64,000 bases of DNA, from the NCBI GenBank assembly GCA_019925795.1, contig CM034310.1, positions 23,208,764-23,272,763 on the forward strand. Direction: 5' to 3'. The notes beneath the pieces were generated by a model. The model worked only from the letters and a program-made list of their open reading frames with translations. It did no database searches and had not been told where the DNA came from. Made by a program: the position numbers and the translations under genes. This document shows positions 1 through 11,893 of the stretch, in pieces. The stretch comes from Dendrobium chrysotoxum (taxonomy: Eukaryota > Streptophyta > Magnoliopsida > Asparagales > Orchidaceae). The stretch's first letter is position 1. Every line of letters starts with the position of its first letter.

Positions 1-168
1 GCTTTACAACAATGCATAATGCGATATCAATATGGATGTCTATCACCATCACAATATTAATATTTTTAAACTATTCAACATCAAAGTTTGTTGATGTTCT
101 TATATTGATGCTTGACGCTAACAATTTCTACACCTACAATCACGCCTCCGCACTGTCTTGATATCTCA
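1..168. other. Unassigned repeat-like flank
   Basis: No gene is seen. The text has the same flavour as 2069-2250 (repeated CATCAA, CGACATC-type words), so the solo LTR at 169-2063 appears to have inserted into an older repetitive sequence. If the p23-2 gene extends upstream, this lies in one of its introns. Confidence 0.3.
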
Positions 169-2063
169 TGTAACACCCGTCATCAAACCAATGTAATTTT
201 TTGTGGCCAATCAATGATATTTTTAAAATTAATTAGTGATTATGAGTCTTAGAATGTTACGTGGAATAGGAAATAACCAATGGTTGGAGTTGAAAAGTGG
301 AAAATTTATCTGCGAGCGCCGGGTTGGCGGCTCCTCGGCATTGGGTTTTCTGGTTTTGGGAAAATTGAGCGTGCGTCGCAGTGCTAGGTCTCAGGTGAGC
401 ATATTTGGGGAGAATCTGGAAGATTCTCTAGAGGGTTGCGGCGCTATGGCAAGCATGCGTCGCGGCGCTAGTTCAAAATGGTGGAAATTTTAATATTAAA
501 ATATCTCAAACCACTGCTCATTTTTCATTCCACCACCCAAGCTACTGGAGCAGAGGAGAGGAGGAAAGGGAAGAGGAAGAGGAAGAGAGAGATTCGGAGG
601 CTAAGGTCCTGGATTTGTTTGCTGGGCTAGTTAGGGAAATTGTAGAGTTCTAGGTAGACTTCTATATCATGTCTCTGATTTTAATTTCAGTAATTTTATA
701 ACAAGTTATAGACAAAAATGCATTTTCCTCAAGTTTTATGAAGTTTTCACCGTGTGATTTTTAATATGTTATTGTGTTTCTTGTTATGAACATTTTTACT
801 GTATAAGATTGAGTTTTTTACGGTTGGTTTTTCCCATAAGGATTTATAAGTATATTATCGAAAGGAGGTTTTTCTAGTAAATGCGGTAGTTAAATAAAAG
901 GATGACAATATTCATGTGAATATTTTCTTGAAGTTAGAAATTAAAAAGAGAAAGTTAAGTGAGTATCCCATTTTACATGCACTGTGGCTTTTACATGTAA
1001 TTTCTACATCATCTGAATATTACAATGAATGTTCAATTTACTTACTATTACATTGCATTTGCATTTTGCATTATGTGGCATGGGAGACGTTCTATTCTGA
1101 AACAAGGAGAAAGTGCACTCTCTGTTATGTTTAAGGGCCCTATATGTACTCTTCTTGCCCCATCTATATGAAGCAGATGTAGGAGAGATTTTGGCCCAAC
1201 TTGCTGAAAGTAGGTGTGGGAGGTTAAGCAATATTGAAAGTGACTCTTATGGTCTCATCTGCTTGAAACAGATGTGGGAGGAATTCTAGCCCCACTTGCT
1301 ATAAGCAGGTGTGGAGGCAAGAGAGACATAAGTGAAAGTGGAGGTATAAGCAGACATCGGGACATGTGCATGTTCAACATTACATTTTAAATGTTAATTC
1401 TTCTACTACAATAAATTTTAGAAATGTTCTTATGTTTGTTAAGTGAACTTTGAATTCACATATGATACCTATTGGGAAAGTGAAAGTGAAAGTGAACCTT
1501 TGGAATTGAGCATTTTGTACGGCATCAAGAAACTTTTGTGAAAAGTGATTTTGTGGTTATGAAAGTATTTGTGTTAGCCTTGAACCAAATTTACATATTG
1601 GACTTTGATATATTCCTGTTTTACTTGTATTCTTACGGTCTTGTTAGTTTTTATATGTTCTTTTAGTTAACTATTTTGAATAAATTGCTTAATTCTTAAA
1701 TTTAAATATTAATATATGTGAAGGAGAATGAGGAAGTCTACTGAGCTAGTTGAGCTCACTCTATTATTTTCAAATGTTTCAAGTAAAGGAAAGGACTCAG
1801 TAGAGTAGATCTGATATAGAGAAGGTTTCTCTGAATTTAGATTATCTGGTACTATGATTTTTGTAATCTAGTATTTATTTATTGGAAAACAGATTTCAGT
1901 GATTTGGATTATTGTGAATATATATTTTGAGAAAATGAAATATGTTGATATTACTGTGATGAATTAAATGTTATTATCTTTGGTTGTTATTCGTTGTGGA
2001 TGATAATAATTATTTATAAGTTTAGGTAAGTCTAATTCTTCCTTTAGATTCTAGGGCGTTACA
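169..2063. mobile_element. Solo LTR of an LTR retrotransposon (about 1.9 kb)
   Basis: The segment begins TGTAACACCCG and ends GGGCGTTACA, the TG...CA form of plant LTRs with TGTAACA/TTACA ends. It is flanked by a perfect 5-bp direct repeat TCTCA at 164-168 and 2064-2068, the size made by Ty3/gypsy and copia integrases. No primer-binding site, gag-pol or second LTR follows, so it is best read as a solo LTR left by recombination between two LTRs. A motif of about 64 bp is repeated inside it with a period near 95 bp (about 1161-1320). The short open frames within (236-493, 916-1134) look like chance. The strand cannot be assigned. Confidence 0.8.
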
Positions 2064-2068
2064 TCTCA

Positions 2069-3891
2069 TCTCCATGATCGACGTTTTCTCGACATCAAGG
2101 TTCGACATTGTCTCGTCATCAATACCCAATGCCCAATGCCCATTGCACAACATCAATGCCTGATTCTCGATAGCATTTTTGTCTCCCCCTCTCGATGCCT
2201 GACATTACATCCACACCCGAATCTCGACATCCTAATATTAATTATTTTAAGCATAAACCTAGTTAAATAACTTATTAATTCTCAATTATTCTTAAATTTT
2301 GCTTATTTAATTTTTATACATTATTTTTAAGACAAATTATAATACCATGTCTAACTCGTGTCCGTGTCGTATATTTTCAATAATTGATGTATCCCGTGTC
2401 CGTGTCCTATGTTTTCTATGCATCATAGAATAAAGGAGACATTCCACATTGGCTAGAAATGTTAGTTACCAAGTGAAGCTAAATGTACTCTAGGGAAGCT
2501 AGGCAAGCAACATTCTCATAGTGATTTTTAATTTCATAGTAGTAAAATCCTTTTAAATGAGGGACTTATGATTTGGAAATCAGATCAAGTAGATGATCAA
2601 TTAGATTGTTTATGTTAAGCATTAGATTATGTAAAAATAAAGAGATCATGTTGAAGCATTAATGGTCTGATTTCTTGATAGAGATTGTTGATGGTGGTGA
2701 TTTTTATATTACATTACTAAGATTGAAGAGAACAACATCTAAATTTCACTGATGAAAGCTTGGTGATCAAGATCGAAAGACAAGAAGTCTGGATCATTGG
2801 ATTGAAAATGAATTTGAATTTTAAATATCTTTTAGATATATATTTTTTAATTTTATGTTAGGATAAAAGTACGTTGTAATGTAATTATCTTTTAAATTTG
2901 AACTTATTTAGTTGGTTATTTGTAAATATGGTTCTTTTTTCTAAAGTTTATTTAGGCAGTGGATGAGAATTTATTTTTGTTATAATTTTCTTTAAAAAAG
3001 TTTAATTTCCTGCCATGAAATCATTTTGGATCCCTCCTAAATCTTCCCTTTTTCTTTTCAATTTCTCTCCAGCTGAAATCTCTTAACTGTCCATAACTGC
3101 AGAATTGTGGTTCCTTCTCTTGTAGCCAAAGCCGCAGTCTTCAAGCCCCTGTCGTTGCTGCTGAATGCCTAAAGATCCCCCTCGCTACTTGCATCTCTAT
3201 TGCTCCTGCTTGGTCTCTCTTGCCGCTGTTTGCTCTCTATTGCTTCTGCTGCTTGCTCTCAATCACTACCGCCACTTCCTTCTCAACTATTGTTGCTATT
3301 CTTCTCTGCTAGCTGCGACCAATTCCGAAGCTAATAAACTGGACGAGAGGCAGATTATAGCAATGCAACTGTTCAGCTGAAGAAGAAAAATTAGAATTCA
3401 GAAGAGGAATTGTTGTGGAAAACAAATAGAATATTAAAACAGTGAGGGAAATCCTATTTATGACAAGAACATTCAATTGAGTTTACCATAATTTCATTCA
3501 AAAGTCATTAGGATCCTCTCAGAAGAATTCCTATCATCTTAGCCTCTCATTTTGGGCTTGCACGATAACACTAAGAGGTTGACTATGGATCAATGATTTA
3601 AATCTAGCATTATGTTCCAGCCATATGCATTGGCTTGTGAATCAGCTTGAACATGATAGAGTGACTCCAGTTTGGCTCAAAGTATTAGTGAGCTTTAGCT
3701 TCAGGTATTCTTATCATCCCTAAACATACTCTGAGTTAATTTTTTCAGACAGATAAACAAATGATTTTTAAATGCGTTATCTGCATTTGATTGTAATTAC
3801 TAGAACTTTCAAGTATTATGAGTTTTCTTAGATATGTTAGTTGTAGATTCCATAGTCATGTTTCTCTCTTTTTTTATATAAAAATTTTCAG
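2069..3891. other. Intronic or repeat DNA upstream of the p23-2 exon
   Basis: No coding exon was recognised. 2069-2250 is a degenerate CGACATC/CAATGCC-rich repeat. 3000-3400 is a pyrimidine-rich stretch (many CTTGCT, CTGCTT words) resembling an LTR leader, but no LTR ends were found. The segment ends in a polypyrimidine tract and the acceptor TTTTCAG at 3885-3891. Confidence 0.4.
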
Positions 3892-4051
3892 AAAGGAAAA
3901 GTCCATATTGGATTGCGCAACATTATTTGTTCCATTCATAAGGAGAAGAAAGGTTGGTGGAAGCGACTACTGAAATCAGAGGAGAAACCTGCTCCATATA
4001 TCAAGGTTGATTGGAATAAATGGTGTGATGAGGATGAAGAATCTGAACAGT
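3892..4051 (+). CDS. p23-2: p23-2 type HSP90 co-chaperone, internal exon (CS domain end)
   Basis: p23 proteins bind the ATP-bound HSP90 dimer in the cytosol and nucleus and slow its ATPase, stabilising client complexes. This 160-bp exon opens after TTTTCAG and reads 53 uninterrupted codons plus one base before GTAAGT at 4052. It encodes the end of the CS domain: [11 protein letters not shown], then [21 protein letters not shown], then NKWCDEDEE, which I recognise as the hallmark of Arabidopsis p23-2-like proteins. The last base T gives phase 1, matching the first two bases of the exon at 27099. Exons for the N-terminal half of the CS domain were not found in 1-3891 and probably lie upstream of the window, so the gene is partial at its 5' end. 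Confidence 0.9.
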
Positions 4052-4379
4052 GTAAGTGCATTTTACCTTACTGAAACAATTATATTTCTGCTAAGTTTAG
4101 TTTATGATGCTGCAGTTGTAAGTGACAATTGTGATTACCATAAATGGACCGGAATAGTTAGAAAATTGTTTAATATGGGCAATTTAATATGTTTCAACGT
4201 TTTTTATATTTATTTACTAGAACTGTTATAATCTTATTGAGAGAAATTTTCGGACATGCTTATTCAGAATCTAATTTATATTAAGTTTCATATTTAGAGT
4301 TTGGTGAAGGTCCTGGTTTCTTTTTAGGGGAAACCTATCTCTCACTGAGATTTTCAAGTAGTGCATGATCTAGCATTGT

Positions 4380-5498
4380 CCTTCAAACTCAAAACAACGC
4401 CCACGTTAAGAAGTTGTCTGCTAAGAGCTTTCGCAACCGAACGGCATACAAGCGATGGCCGTCCGCCAATCGATCCAACCGAACGTGAAATCACCCGCTA
4501 ATCTCCGGGAGTAAACAGTGCAACGCCAATATTGGCCTCGCACTGTTCACACACAATTTTTTTTAAAATACGAAAATTAGGTTATTAATTTTAGGTTTTT
4601 TAAGTGTAGAATTTTATTATTAATAATTCAAAAATAATAATTTATAAACACATTATTTTTTGAATTTAAAATATTTTTTACGTAATTAATTTATTTAAGA
4701 TACAATATTAATATATAAATTAAAATTAAATCCTCATATATATTTAAAGGATATCGAGTAATACAATACCTCAACAAAATAAAAAACAAAAATCAAAATA
4801 CAGAACAAGTTCGGATAACAAAAAATTAAAATAACTAGTAATGACAATCTAATAATCTGGAAGATTGGTATCGAGCATATTAATAAATATTGGTATCGAG
4901 CATTTTATTTAATAAATATTTGTTTATTTAGGACATTAATAGTCCAAATTATTTTATCGAACAAAAAATATATATTTTTAAAAAATAATGATAGGTCTAA
5001 TTCAAAAAATTGATAAATATAAATATATAACTAAAAATAAATATAAAATAAAGTATGATAAAGAATATACACAAAATATTCCTTTTTTGCTGTTAGAAAA
5101 TTGAGTTCGGTTGAAGACGAGTTACTGCATTTTGGAGCATTACTATATTTTGAAGTGAAAATTGAGTTTTTCGGTTCAAGATGGCCTAAGATGGATGCTT
5201 ACTATTTATTTAACACCTGCATTTAAACGGTAGGTGTTGCTTGCTCAAAAGCTGAGCGTTTCAATATCATGTTTTCCACGTTAGTTGTTGTGCTCTTAGT
5301 ACCATCTTATTTTGACTTCTCACATTTGAATTACACATGATAGTTGATCTTTTGTAGGTCACCTTGTTTTCAAAGAGTTACAATTCGTCATTAATTATGC
5401 TTTTTGAATTTGCCATCCTTTGCTCTATTTTTTGCATTATAGTAAGAGAAATATATTGCTCCCTTTCACTAAATTTTCTGCCTTTGCCTCTTTTTCAT
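4380..5498. other. Unassigned intron DNA, part AT-rich
   Basis: 4390-4560 is a moderately GC-rich patch; 4560-5060 is AT-rich low complexity. Similar CCACGTTA words occur at about 4403 and 5277 and could be flanks of an inserted element, but no terminal inverted repeats were seen, so no element is called. Confidence 0.25.
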
Positions 5499-5927
5499 GT
5501 AACTTTTCATTTCAGTGTTGGCCATTAAAAGAGAAGCATAATACTAAGTTAAGTGTTGCAGAGATGAGGATGCTCAGGTGGATGATTGGCTTTACCCTTA
5601 GAGATAGGATACGAAATGAGCATATACGTGAAAAGGTTGGAGTAGCTCCAGTGGAAGATAAGATTAGAGAGAGTCGCCTTAGATGGTTTGGTCACATAAA
5701 ACGACGACCTTCCGATGACCCAGTTAGAAAAGTAAAAGTATTAGATTTGACTTATATTAAGAAAGGTAGAGGTAGACCTAAAAAGACTTGGTTAGAAAAT
5801 ATTAGAAATGATTTTTCTTTATTAGATTTAATCAAGAATTTGACTTTTAACAGGATACAAAGGAGAAAAAGGATTCATGTAGCCGACCCCACGTAGTGGG
5901 ACAAAGGCTTGATGTTGTTGTTGTTGC
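5499..5927 (+). mobile_element. 5'-truncated RTE-clade LINE (3' end)
   Basis: From about 5513 the + strand encodes the C-terminal tail of the plant RTE reverse transcriptase protein ([36 protein letters not shown]) and ends with the typical 3' signature, a GTGGGAC-containing end followed by a short (TTG)n tail. An imperfect candidate target duplication, GCCTCTTTTTCAT at 5486-5498 versus GCCTCCTCTTTATTCAT just after the tail, fits target-primed reverse transcription. The fragment inserted in the sense orientation of the p23-2 intron. Confidence 0.85.
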
Positions 5928-6264
5928 CTCCTCTTTATTCATCCCAAGGGCAATAATCACTATTATCTCTTTTACAATGCTACAATGAATGTAACGCATT
6001 TATGATGTAATGCTATTAATTCGTACCATTATTGATATGGTTCTAAAAAAATATCCCGATTAATTATGATTGTTCGATAAAAGTAATCAATTTTCAGGCT
6101 TTGATGATCTTCATGCAACAAGGTTGAATAAGGTGATTCTTCTAGCTCCTATAACATTGGATTGTGTCAATGTTCTTGTCATCTAATTGAACATAATATG
6201 GTGCATCAAATTGACACCAATCTTGGGGTTTGGAGATCATTTAATTTAGATCACTATTTGCAAC

Positions 6265-7486
6265 AATCACAACATAAACATCAAGCCTTTATCCCATTAT
6301 GTGTGGTCGACTACATGAATCATTTTTTTTCCATTATGTTCTAATAAGAGTCGAATTATCATTTAAATCTAATAAATTTTTATTTCTAATACTTTTTAAT
6401 CAAGTCGTTTTTATCTGTCTTTCTTAACATAGACCAGATCTAATACATCTCTTACAATCGGGTCATCAGAAGACTGACGTTCATCTAAGTTGACTCTCTC
6501 TAATCTTATTTGCCACTAGACATTTCACATTCTGACTCTAAATGTAAAGCCACTCCTCCACCTGAGTATCTCATCTCTGTAATACTTAATTTTATTCTTC
6601 TTTTTTACTGGCCAACATTTTGTGCCATAAAGTATTGCAGTTCTCACCACCATCTTATGGAATTTTCTCTTAAATTTGAGGGGTACTTTTTTATCAACAG
6701 GCCTGATTCATTCCTCCACCTCACCCATCCAACTTGAATTTTACTAATAATATCTATATCTATTTCCCCATCGCTTTGAGTAATAGACCCGAGATATTTA
6801 AAACATGTACACTTTTTAATGAGTTCATCGCTCAAAGTCACAACCCTCTCACTAGATCTATTACGACTAAAATTACACTCCATGTATTCGATTTTAGATC
6901 TACTCAAACATAAATCTTTAGACTCTTTATATCTACTTAAACGAAAACCTTTAGTCACAACCCTCACACTATATATATCCCAATTTTTTTATCTTTTACA
7001 TCTTAACCAATTTTTATAACCAAACTTCTTATTTTTTATATTTACTTGCACATTTTGATTTCATCACCAACTATTTTTATTATTAAAAGCTTTTCTCTTT
7101 GATTCTCCAAACACATACTTTGCAACTTTGTTTATATCACTAGTTATTTTTCCCAACTAATATTAGCTTTCACATGAACAATCAAAATTTTGAGATATTA
7201 AATCTTACTTTCAAAAATATTTTTATTAGTATTCTTTAAATTCTTTCATGTAATCTTAGGACAACATTTTACTTTCTTTTAAAATTTTCACATCTCTTAA
7301 AGTCTAAAACTAGTGAGCTAAGTTGGGTACATAAACTTTCACTTGGAATGGCTTTATAATTTTTGCAATCTAAATGATCTATTTTTCTTATAATAAAATA
7401 ATCAATCTAAGTTTTATTATATCCATTCTTATAACTAATGAGATACTCATCTCTTTTCTTTAATAAAATATTAGTAATTATAAAAT
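6265..7486 (-). pseudogene. Decayed RTE-clade LINE with an internal deletion
   Basis: Read on the - strand, the 3' end (about 6270) matches the RTE 3' terminus and 6644-6960 matches the RT C-terminal part ([34 protein letters not shown]). At about 6960 the match jumps to the linker upstream of the RT (counterpart of 9340-9700) and continues into the end of the endonuclease domain near 7450. The RT core is therefore deleted. Frames are broken. It abuts the tail of the next RTE copy at 7487, which suggests that copy inserted into this one. Confidence 0.8.
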
Positions 7487-7489
7487 TAT

Positions 7490-7520
<31 letters not shown>

Positions 7521-10020
7521 TCAAGCCTTTATCCCACTACGTGGGGTCGGCTACATGAATCCTTTTTCTCCATTGTGTCCTGTTAAAAGTCAAATTCTCG
7601 TTTAAATCTAATAAAGAAAGATCATTTCTAATATTTTCTGACCAAGTCTTTTTAGGTCTATCTCTACCTTTCTTAACATAAGTCAAATCTAAGACCTCTA
7701 CTTTCCTAACCGGGTCATCGGGAGGCCGCCGTTTTACGTGACCAAACCATCTAAGGCGACTCTCTCTAATCTTATCTTCCACTGGAGCTACTCCAACCTT
7801 TTCACGAATATGCTCATTTCGTATCCTATCTCTAAGGGTAAAGCCACTCATCCACCTGAGCATCCTCATCTCTGCAACACTTAACTTAGAATTATGCTTC
7901 TCTTTTAATGGCCAACATTCGACACCATAAAGCATTGCAGGTCTCACCACCATCTTATAGAATTTTCCCTTAAGTTTGAGGGGTACTTTTCTATCACACA
8001 ATAAGCCTGATGCATTCCTCCACTTCAACCATCCAACTTGGATTCTGCTGATAATATCCCCATCTATATCACCATCACTCTGAACAATAGATCCAAGATA
8101 TCTAAAACGTGTACTCTTATTAATGACTTGATCGGCCAAAGTCACAATGCCCTCACTAGGTCTATTATTACTAAAATTACACTCCATATATTCCGTTTTA
8201 GATCTACTCAAGCGAAAACCTTTAGACTCTAAGGTTGACCTCCACAATTCTAGTTTACCTTCAACTCCCTCTCTAGTCTTATCAACAAGAAGAATATCAT
8301 CAGCAAAAAGCATACACCAAGGTACATCCTCTTGCAAATGTCTAGTGAGAACATCCATGACTAAAGCAAAAAGATATGGGCTTAAGGCTGATCCTTGATG
8401 TAATCCAACCGAAATAGGGAAATACTTGGTCAAACCACCTTGTGTTTGAACACAAGTAATAGCTCCTGCATACATATCTTTAATGATTTGAATATAAGCG
8501 TTATTAACTCTTTTCTTTTCAAGAACTCTCCATAGCACTTCTCTTAGAACTTTATCATATGCTTTTTCTAAATCAATAAATATCATATGTAAATCCTCCT
8601 TATTCTCTCTATATTTCTCCATCAAACCTCTTAATAAATGTATGGCTTCCATAGTAGACCTACCCGGCATGAATCCAAATTGATTTTGAGAAACATTAGT
8701 ATCACGCTGCAACCTATGCTCCATAACTCGTTCCCATAGTTTTAAAGTATGACACATTAACTTAATTCCTCTATAATTAGCACAATCTTGTGCATCACCT
8801 TTATTCTTAAAAATAGGGATTAACACACTCATTCTCCACTCATCTGGCATCTTTTTAGTCTTCAAAACAGTATTAAAAAGTTTAGTAAGCCAAGAAATTC
8901 CTTCATCTCCTAAGCATTTCCACACCTCTATTGGAATATCATCAGGTCCAACAGCTTTTCCACCCTTCATTTTCTTTAAAGCCTCTCTAACTTCGGTTTT
9001 ACTAATACGCCGATAAAAACATAAATCTTTATTTTCATTTAGGGTGCTAAGATCACTACAGTCAATTTTATTTTCACATTCTTCATTAAAAAGTTTAGCA
9101 AAATATCTCATCCACCTTTGTTGAATATCATCTTCTAAAAAAAGTACTTTTTGATCTTCATCCTTAATACACTTCACTTGAACTAAATCCTTACTACTCC
9201 TATCTCTTTGTTTGGCTAGCTTATACATATATCTTTCTCCCTCCTTAGTATCTAATCTATTATATAAATCACTAAAAGCTAAACTCTTTGCATCGCATAT
9301 TGCTTTCTTAGATTCCTTACGTGCCTCTTTATATATTTTCCAATTATCAGAATTTTTACAATTAAACCAATTTTTATAACAAATCTTCTTATTTTTAATC
9401 TTTTCTTGCACATTTGGATTCCACCACCAACTATTTTTACTATTAGGAGCTTTTCCCTTTGAAACTCCAAGCACATCTTTTGCAATATTCTTAATATAAC
9501 TAGTCACTTTTTCCCACATAACATTAGCATCCTCATGCACAGACAAAATCTTAAGATCTAAAATCTTACTCTTAAAAATATTTTTGTTAATATTCTTTAA
9601 ATGCCCCCATCTAATCCTAGGAAATCGTTTTACTTTATTTTTTATTTTCTTCCCCATTAACTTCAAATCCAAAACTAATAAACGATGTTGGGTACATAAG
9701 TTTAAGCACTAATTAAATCCCCTCAAATAAAATTTTTTATTTCAAGAGATATCTTTTAGATTAATTCTTCAAAGTCATTCTAAAATTTAAAATTTGAACA
9801 CATATCCAAACTTAATTGTGGAGTATAAGCATTTATAATATTAACATTAACAACTATCTTTAAACTTATAATTCTATCTTCAATTCTATTAATTTCTACA
9901 ATATTATTATTCAAACTCTTATCTATAATCACATATATACAATTTCTAGTACGACTCTTACCTGAATACCATAGTTTAACTCCTAAACTAATAATCATCC
10001 TTTTCTCAAGCCCATTTAGC
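7487..10020 (-). mobile_element. RTE-clade LINE, best-preserved copy
   Basis: The (AAC)n at 7488-7519 is the (TTG)n tail of a - strand RTE LINE. Upstream come a 711-codon RT frame (7537-9672) and, at 9780-9998, part of an APE-type endonuclease (LWYSGKSRTRN, DRIISLK, INAYTP). Between them the endonuclease is interrupted: the sequence passes from its middle directly to the segment before the linker, so a block is missing, with extra stops. The element is also 5'-truncated near 10020. Such elements copy themselves by target-primed reverse transcription. This copy cannot be autonomous because its endonuclease is damaged. Confidence 0.85.
7537..9672 (-). CDS. RTE-type reverse transcriptase, long open frame (711 aa)
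   Basis: This is the RT-bearing part of an RTE-clade non-LTR retrotransposon, not a host gene. Residues 1-200 are a basic linker with a WWWNP motif. The RT domain spans about 225-530, with [17 protein letters not shown] (231-247), the catalytic DLEKAYD (367-373), [12 protein letters not shown] (421-432) and FADD (456-459). Residues 560-711 form the C-terminal region with CWPLKEK and RLRWFGH. No stop interrupts 2.1 kb, so this copy is younger or less decayed than its neighbours. The first Met is the start of the open frame only: the real protein would begin in the endonuclease, which is damaged upstream. It lies antisense in the p23-2 intron. Confidence 0.9.
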   Translation of the reverse strand: MDLKLMGKKIKNKVKRFPRIRWGHLKNINKNIFKSKILDLKILSVHEDANVMWEKVTSYIKNIAKDVLGVSKGKAPNSKNSWWWNPNVQEKIKNKKICYKNWFNCKNSDNWKIYKEARKESKKAICDAKSLAFSDLYNRLDTKEGERYMYKLAKQRDRSSKDLVQVKCIKDEDQKVLFLEDDIQQRWMRYFAKLFNEECENKIDCSDLSTLNENKDLCFYRRISKTEVREALKKMKGGKAVGPDDIPIEVWKCLGDEGISWLTKLFNTVLKTKKMPDEWRMSVLIPIFKNKGDAQDCANYRGIKLMCHTLKLWERVMEHRLQRDTNVSQNQFGFMPGRSTMEAIHLLRGLMEKYRENKEDLHMIFIDLEKAYDKVLREVLWRVLEKKRVNNAYIQIIKDMYAGAITCVQTQGGLTKYFPISVGLHQGSALSPYLFALVMDVLTRHLQEDVPWCMLFADDILLVDKTREGVEGKLELWRSTLESKGFRLSRSKTEYMECNFSNNRPSEGIVTLADQVINKSTRFRYLGSIVQSDGDIDGDIISRIQVGWLKWRNASGLLCDRKVPLKLKGKFYKMVVRPAMLYGVECWPLKEKHNSKLSVAEMRMLRWMSGFTLRDRIRNEHIREKVGVAPVEDKIRESRLRWFGHVKRRPPDDPVRKVEVLDLTYVKKGRDRPKKTWSENIRNDLSLLDLNENLTFNRTQWRKRIHVADPT

Positions 10021-10683
10021 TTTTTGAATAAATAGAATATTTATTTTCTTATGAATCATAATATTTATTAATTCTATTAATTTGCCTGTAAGTCTTGGAA
10101 AAATCTTAATTGACATGTTTCAAAGAACTTCCAAATTTTCATTTTTGAATTATAAGACAAATGATTCAATTTTACTAAATTGTATTTGTATTTCACTTCT
10201 CATATTAGTTAGAGCTAGGTAATATGAAAAATAAGAATCTTTCTGTCTACTTGATTCAAAGTACTTAGTGTCGTGTATGTTATTCTTTTTATCATTTTTT
10301 AGATTTTTTATAGTCTTTATTTATTTCTATTATATTCTATTTTAGTTATTTTCTTCTTTTTATTGTTTATGTTATATTTTATTCTATTTATTTCAATTTC
10401 TTATCATAATTCTAATTCCATAAACCAACTTGTTTGCCACATCCGTCCATGATGTGGGAACCCTTATTTAACATTGCACTCAGACACCGATGCAGGGCCC
10501 TTACACAATTTTCGCTGTCTTTAGGCTATGCCAGCCCGTCGGTTTTAGGGAATGCCCTAGCATTAACATAATGTACTAAATTATTTATGTCATAATTGCT
10601 CAATAAATTTTACTCTAGCTATTGACTACCTAATACAACCCTCTATTTTTCTCATCTAGGGCTTGGGACCTGGCAACGACAGT
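10021..10683. other. Unassigned intron DNA
   Basis: AT-rich to about 10430, then mixed sequence. No coding similarity or terminal repeats were recognised. The bases ACGACAGT at 10676-10683 are the left target duplication of the hAT-type element that follows. Confidence 0.3.
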
Positions 10684-11348
10684 TAGGGGTGTCAAAATCG
10701 GATTTCGGGTTGGGTTAGGGTCAAACCTGGAATTAAACAGGGTCCAAATGGGTTGACCCGAACTGGTTTTGCAAACGGGTCAGAAATTCGGACTTGGACC
10801 CAACCTACCGGTCTACCGGGCTGACCCGACCCGCTAACCTGAATCTCCATCTTCCCATCACTGTAACGCGAGCAAATGAGTAATTCAGAAACGAGCGGCT
10901 GAGCGATATGTGCGGATGGGCGCGAATACGCGAGAGCGCGGACGCAAGCGATGTGGTTCAGACATGAGTGGTGCGGTGCTGACGCGAGTTGGCGGTGCGG
11001 TGTGGGCTCGACTGCTTGAGTGCACGGGTGTGGTGCGGACGTAAGCGGTGCGGACCGCGGACGCGAGCTCGTGGGCTAGGTGCAGACTGCACGAGATGTT
11101 GACGCAAGAGCTATGCAGATGGGAGCCCGCGGGAGCGGGTTCAGGTGCATTGTCGATAGGGCGCGAGCATGGGAATTGGGATCGCGCTGTAGGGATTTCG
11201 GGTTTCTGGGTCAACCCAAACCTAACCCGATTTTATAAACGGGTCAGAATCTTATACCTGAACCCAACCAACGGGTTGACCCGAACCCGAAATTTTTCGA
11301 GTCAGGTTCGGGTCAGGCTTCGAGTCGGGTCAAATTTTGACACCCCTA
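10684..11348. mobile_element. Non-autonomous hAT-type element (665 bp)
   Basis: The ends form a perfect 15-bp terminal inverted repeat, TAGGGGTGTCAAAAT at 10684-10698 and its reverse complement at 11334-11348. The flanking 8-bp duplications are ACGACAGT (10676-10683) and ACGATAGT (11349-11356), one mismatch. Eight-base duplications are typical of hAT transposases. The interior is GC-rich with many GGGTC/GACCC words that can fold back on each other. It carries no transposase; the open frames on both strands (10885-11214, 11048-11374) are by-products of that composition. Confidence 0.85.
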
Positions 11349-11458
11349 ACGATAGTGTTTTAGATCACTTTTAACACCGATCTTAAATCCGTTGGTATAG
11401 ATTTGGTAGTCCAATTTAGAGCTTCATCAAAATAATTTTGTGTTATATTTCCTACGTC

Positions 11459-11878
11459 CAATTTATATGGTGCAGAATGTTGGCCATTAAAAGAGAAGCA
11501 CAATACTAAGTTATGTGTTGCGGAGATGAGGATGCTCAGGTGGATGAGTGGATTTACTCTTAGAGACAGGATACGAAATGAGCATATACGTGAAAAGGTT
11601 GGAGTAGCTCCAGTGGAGGATAAGATTAGAGAGAGTCGCCTTAGATGGTTTAGTCACATAAAACGGTGGCCTTCCGATGACCCAGTTAGGAAAGTAGAGG
11701 TATTAGATTTGACTTATGTTAAGAAAGGTAGAGGTAGACCTAAAAAGATTTGGTTAAAAAATATTAGAAATGATCTTTATTAGATTTAAACGAGAATTTG
11801 ACTTTGAACCGGACACAATGGAGAAAAAGGATTCATGTTGCTGACCCCACGTAGTGGGACAAAGGCTTGATGTTGTTG
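11459..11878 (+). mobile_element. 5'-truncated RTE LINE with 15-bp target duplication
   Basis: The 420 bp encode the last part of the RTE protein ([20 protein letters not shown] and following), broken near 11780, and end in the 3' signature plus a short TTG tail. A perfect 15-bp direct repeat TATATTTCCTACGTC lies at 11444-11458 and 11879-11893, a clear target-site duplication. This shows a separate retrotransposition event rather than a piece of a larger duplication. Confidence 0.92.
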
Positions 11879-11893
11879 TATATTTCCTACGTC

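Noticed and set aside
3165..3380. Leu/Cys-rich small secreted or membrane protein
   Set aside because: The composition comes from a repetitive CTTGCT/CTGCTT pyrimidine tract; there is no partner exon and no family resemblance.
7537..9672. Large protein gene of the host
   Set aside because: The motifs are those of an RTE-clade reverse transcriptase, with a TTG tail and several related copies in the window.
11048..11374. 108-codon + strand gene
   Set aside because: It falls inside and past the end of the GC-rich hAT-type element and exists on both strands in that composition.
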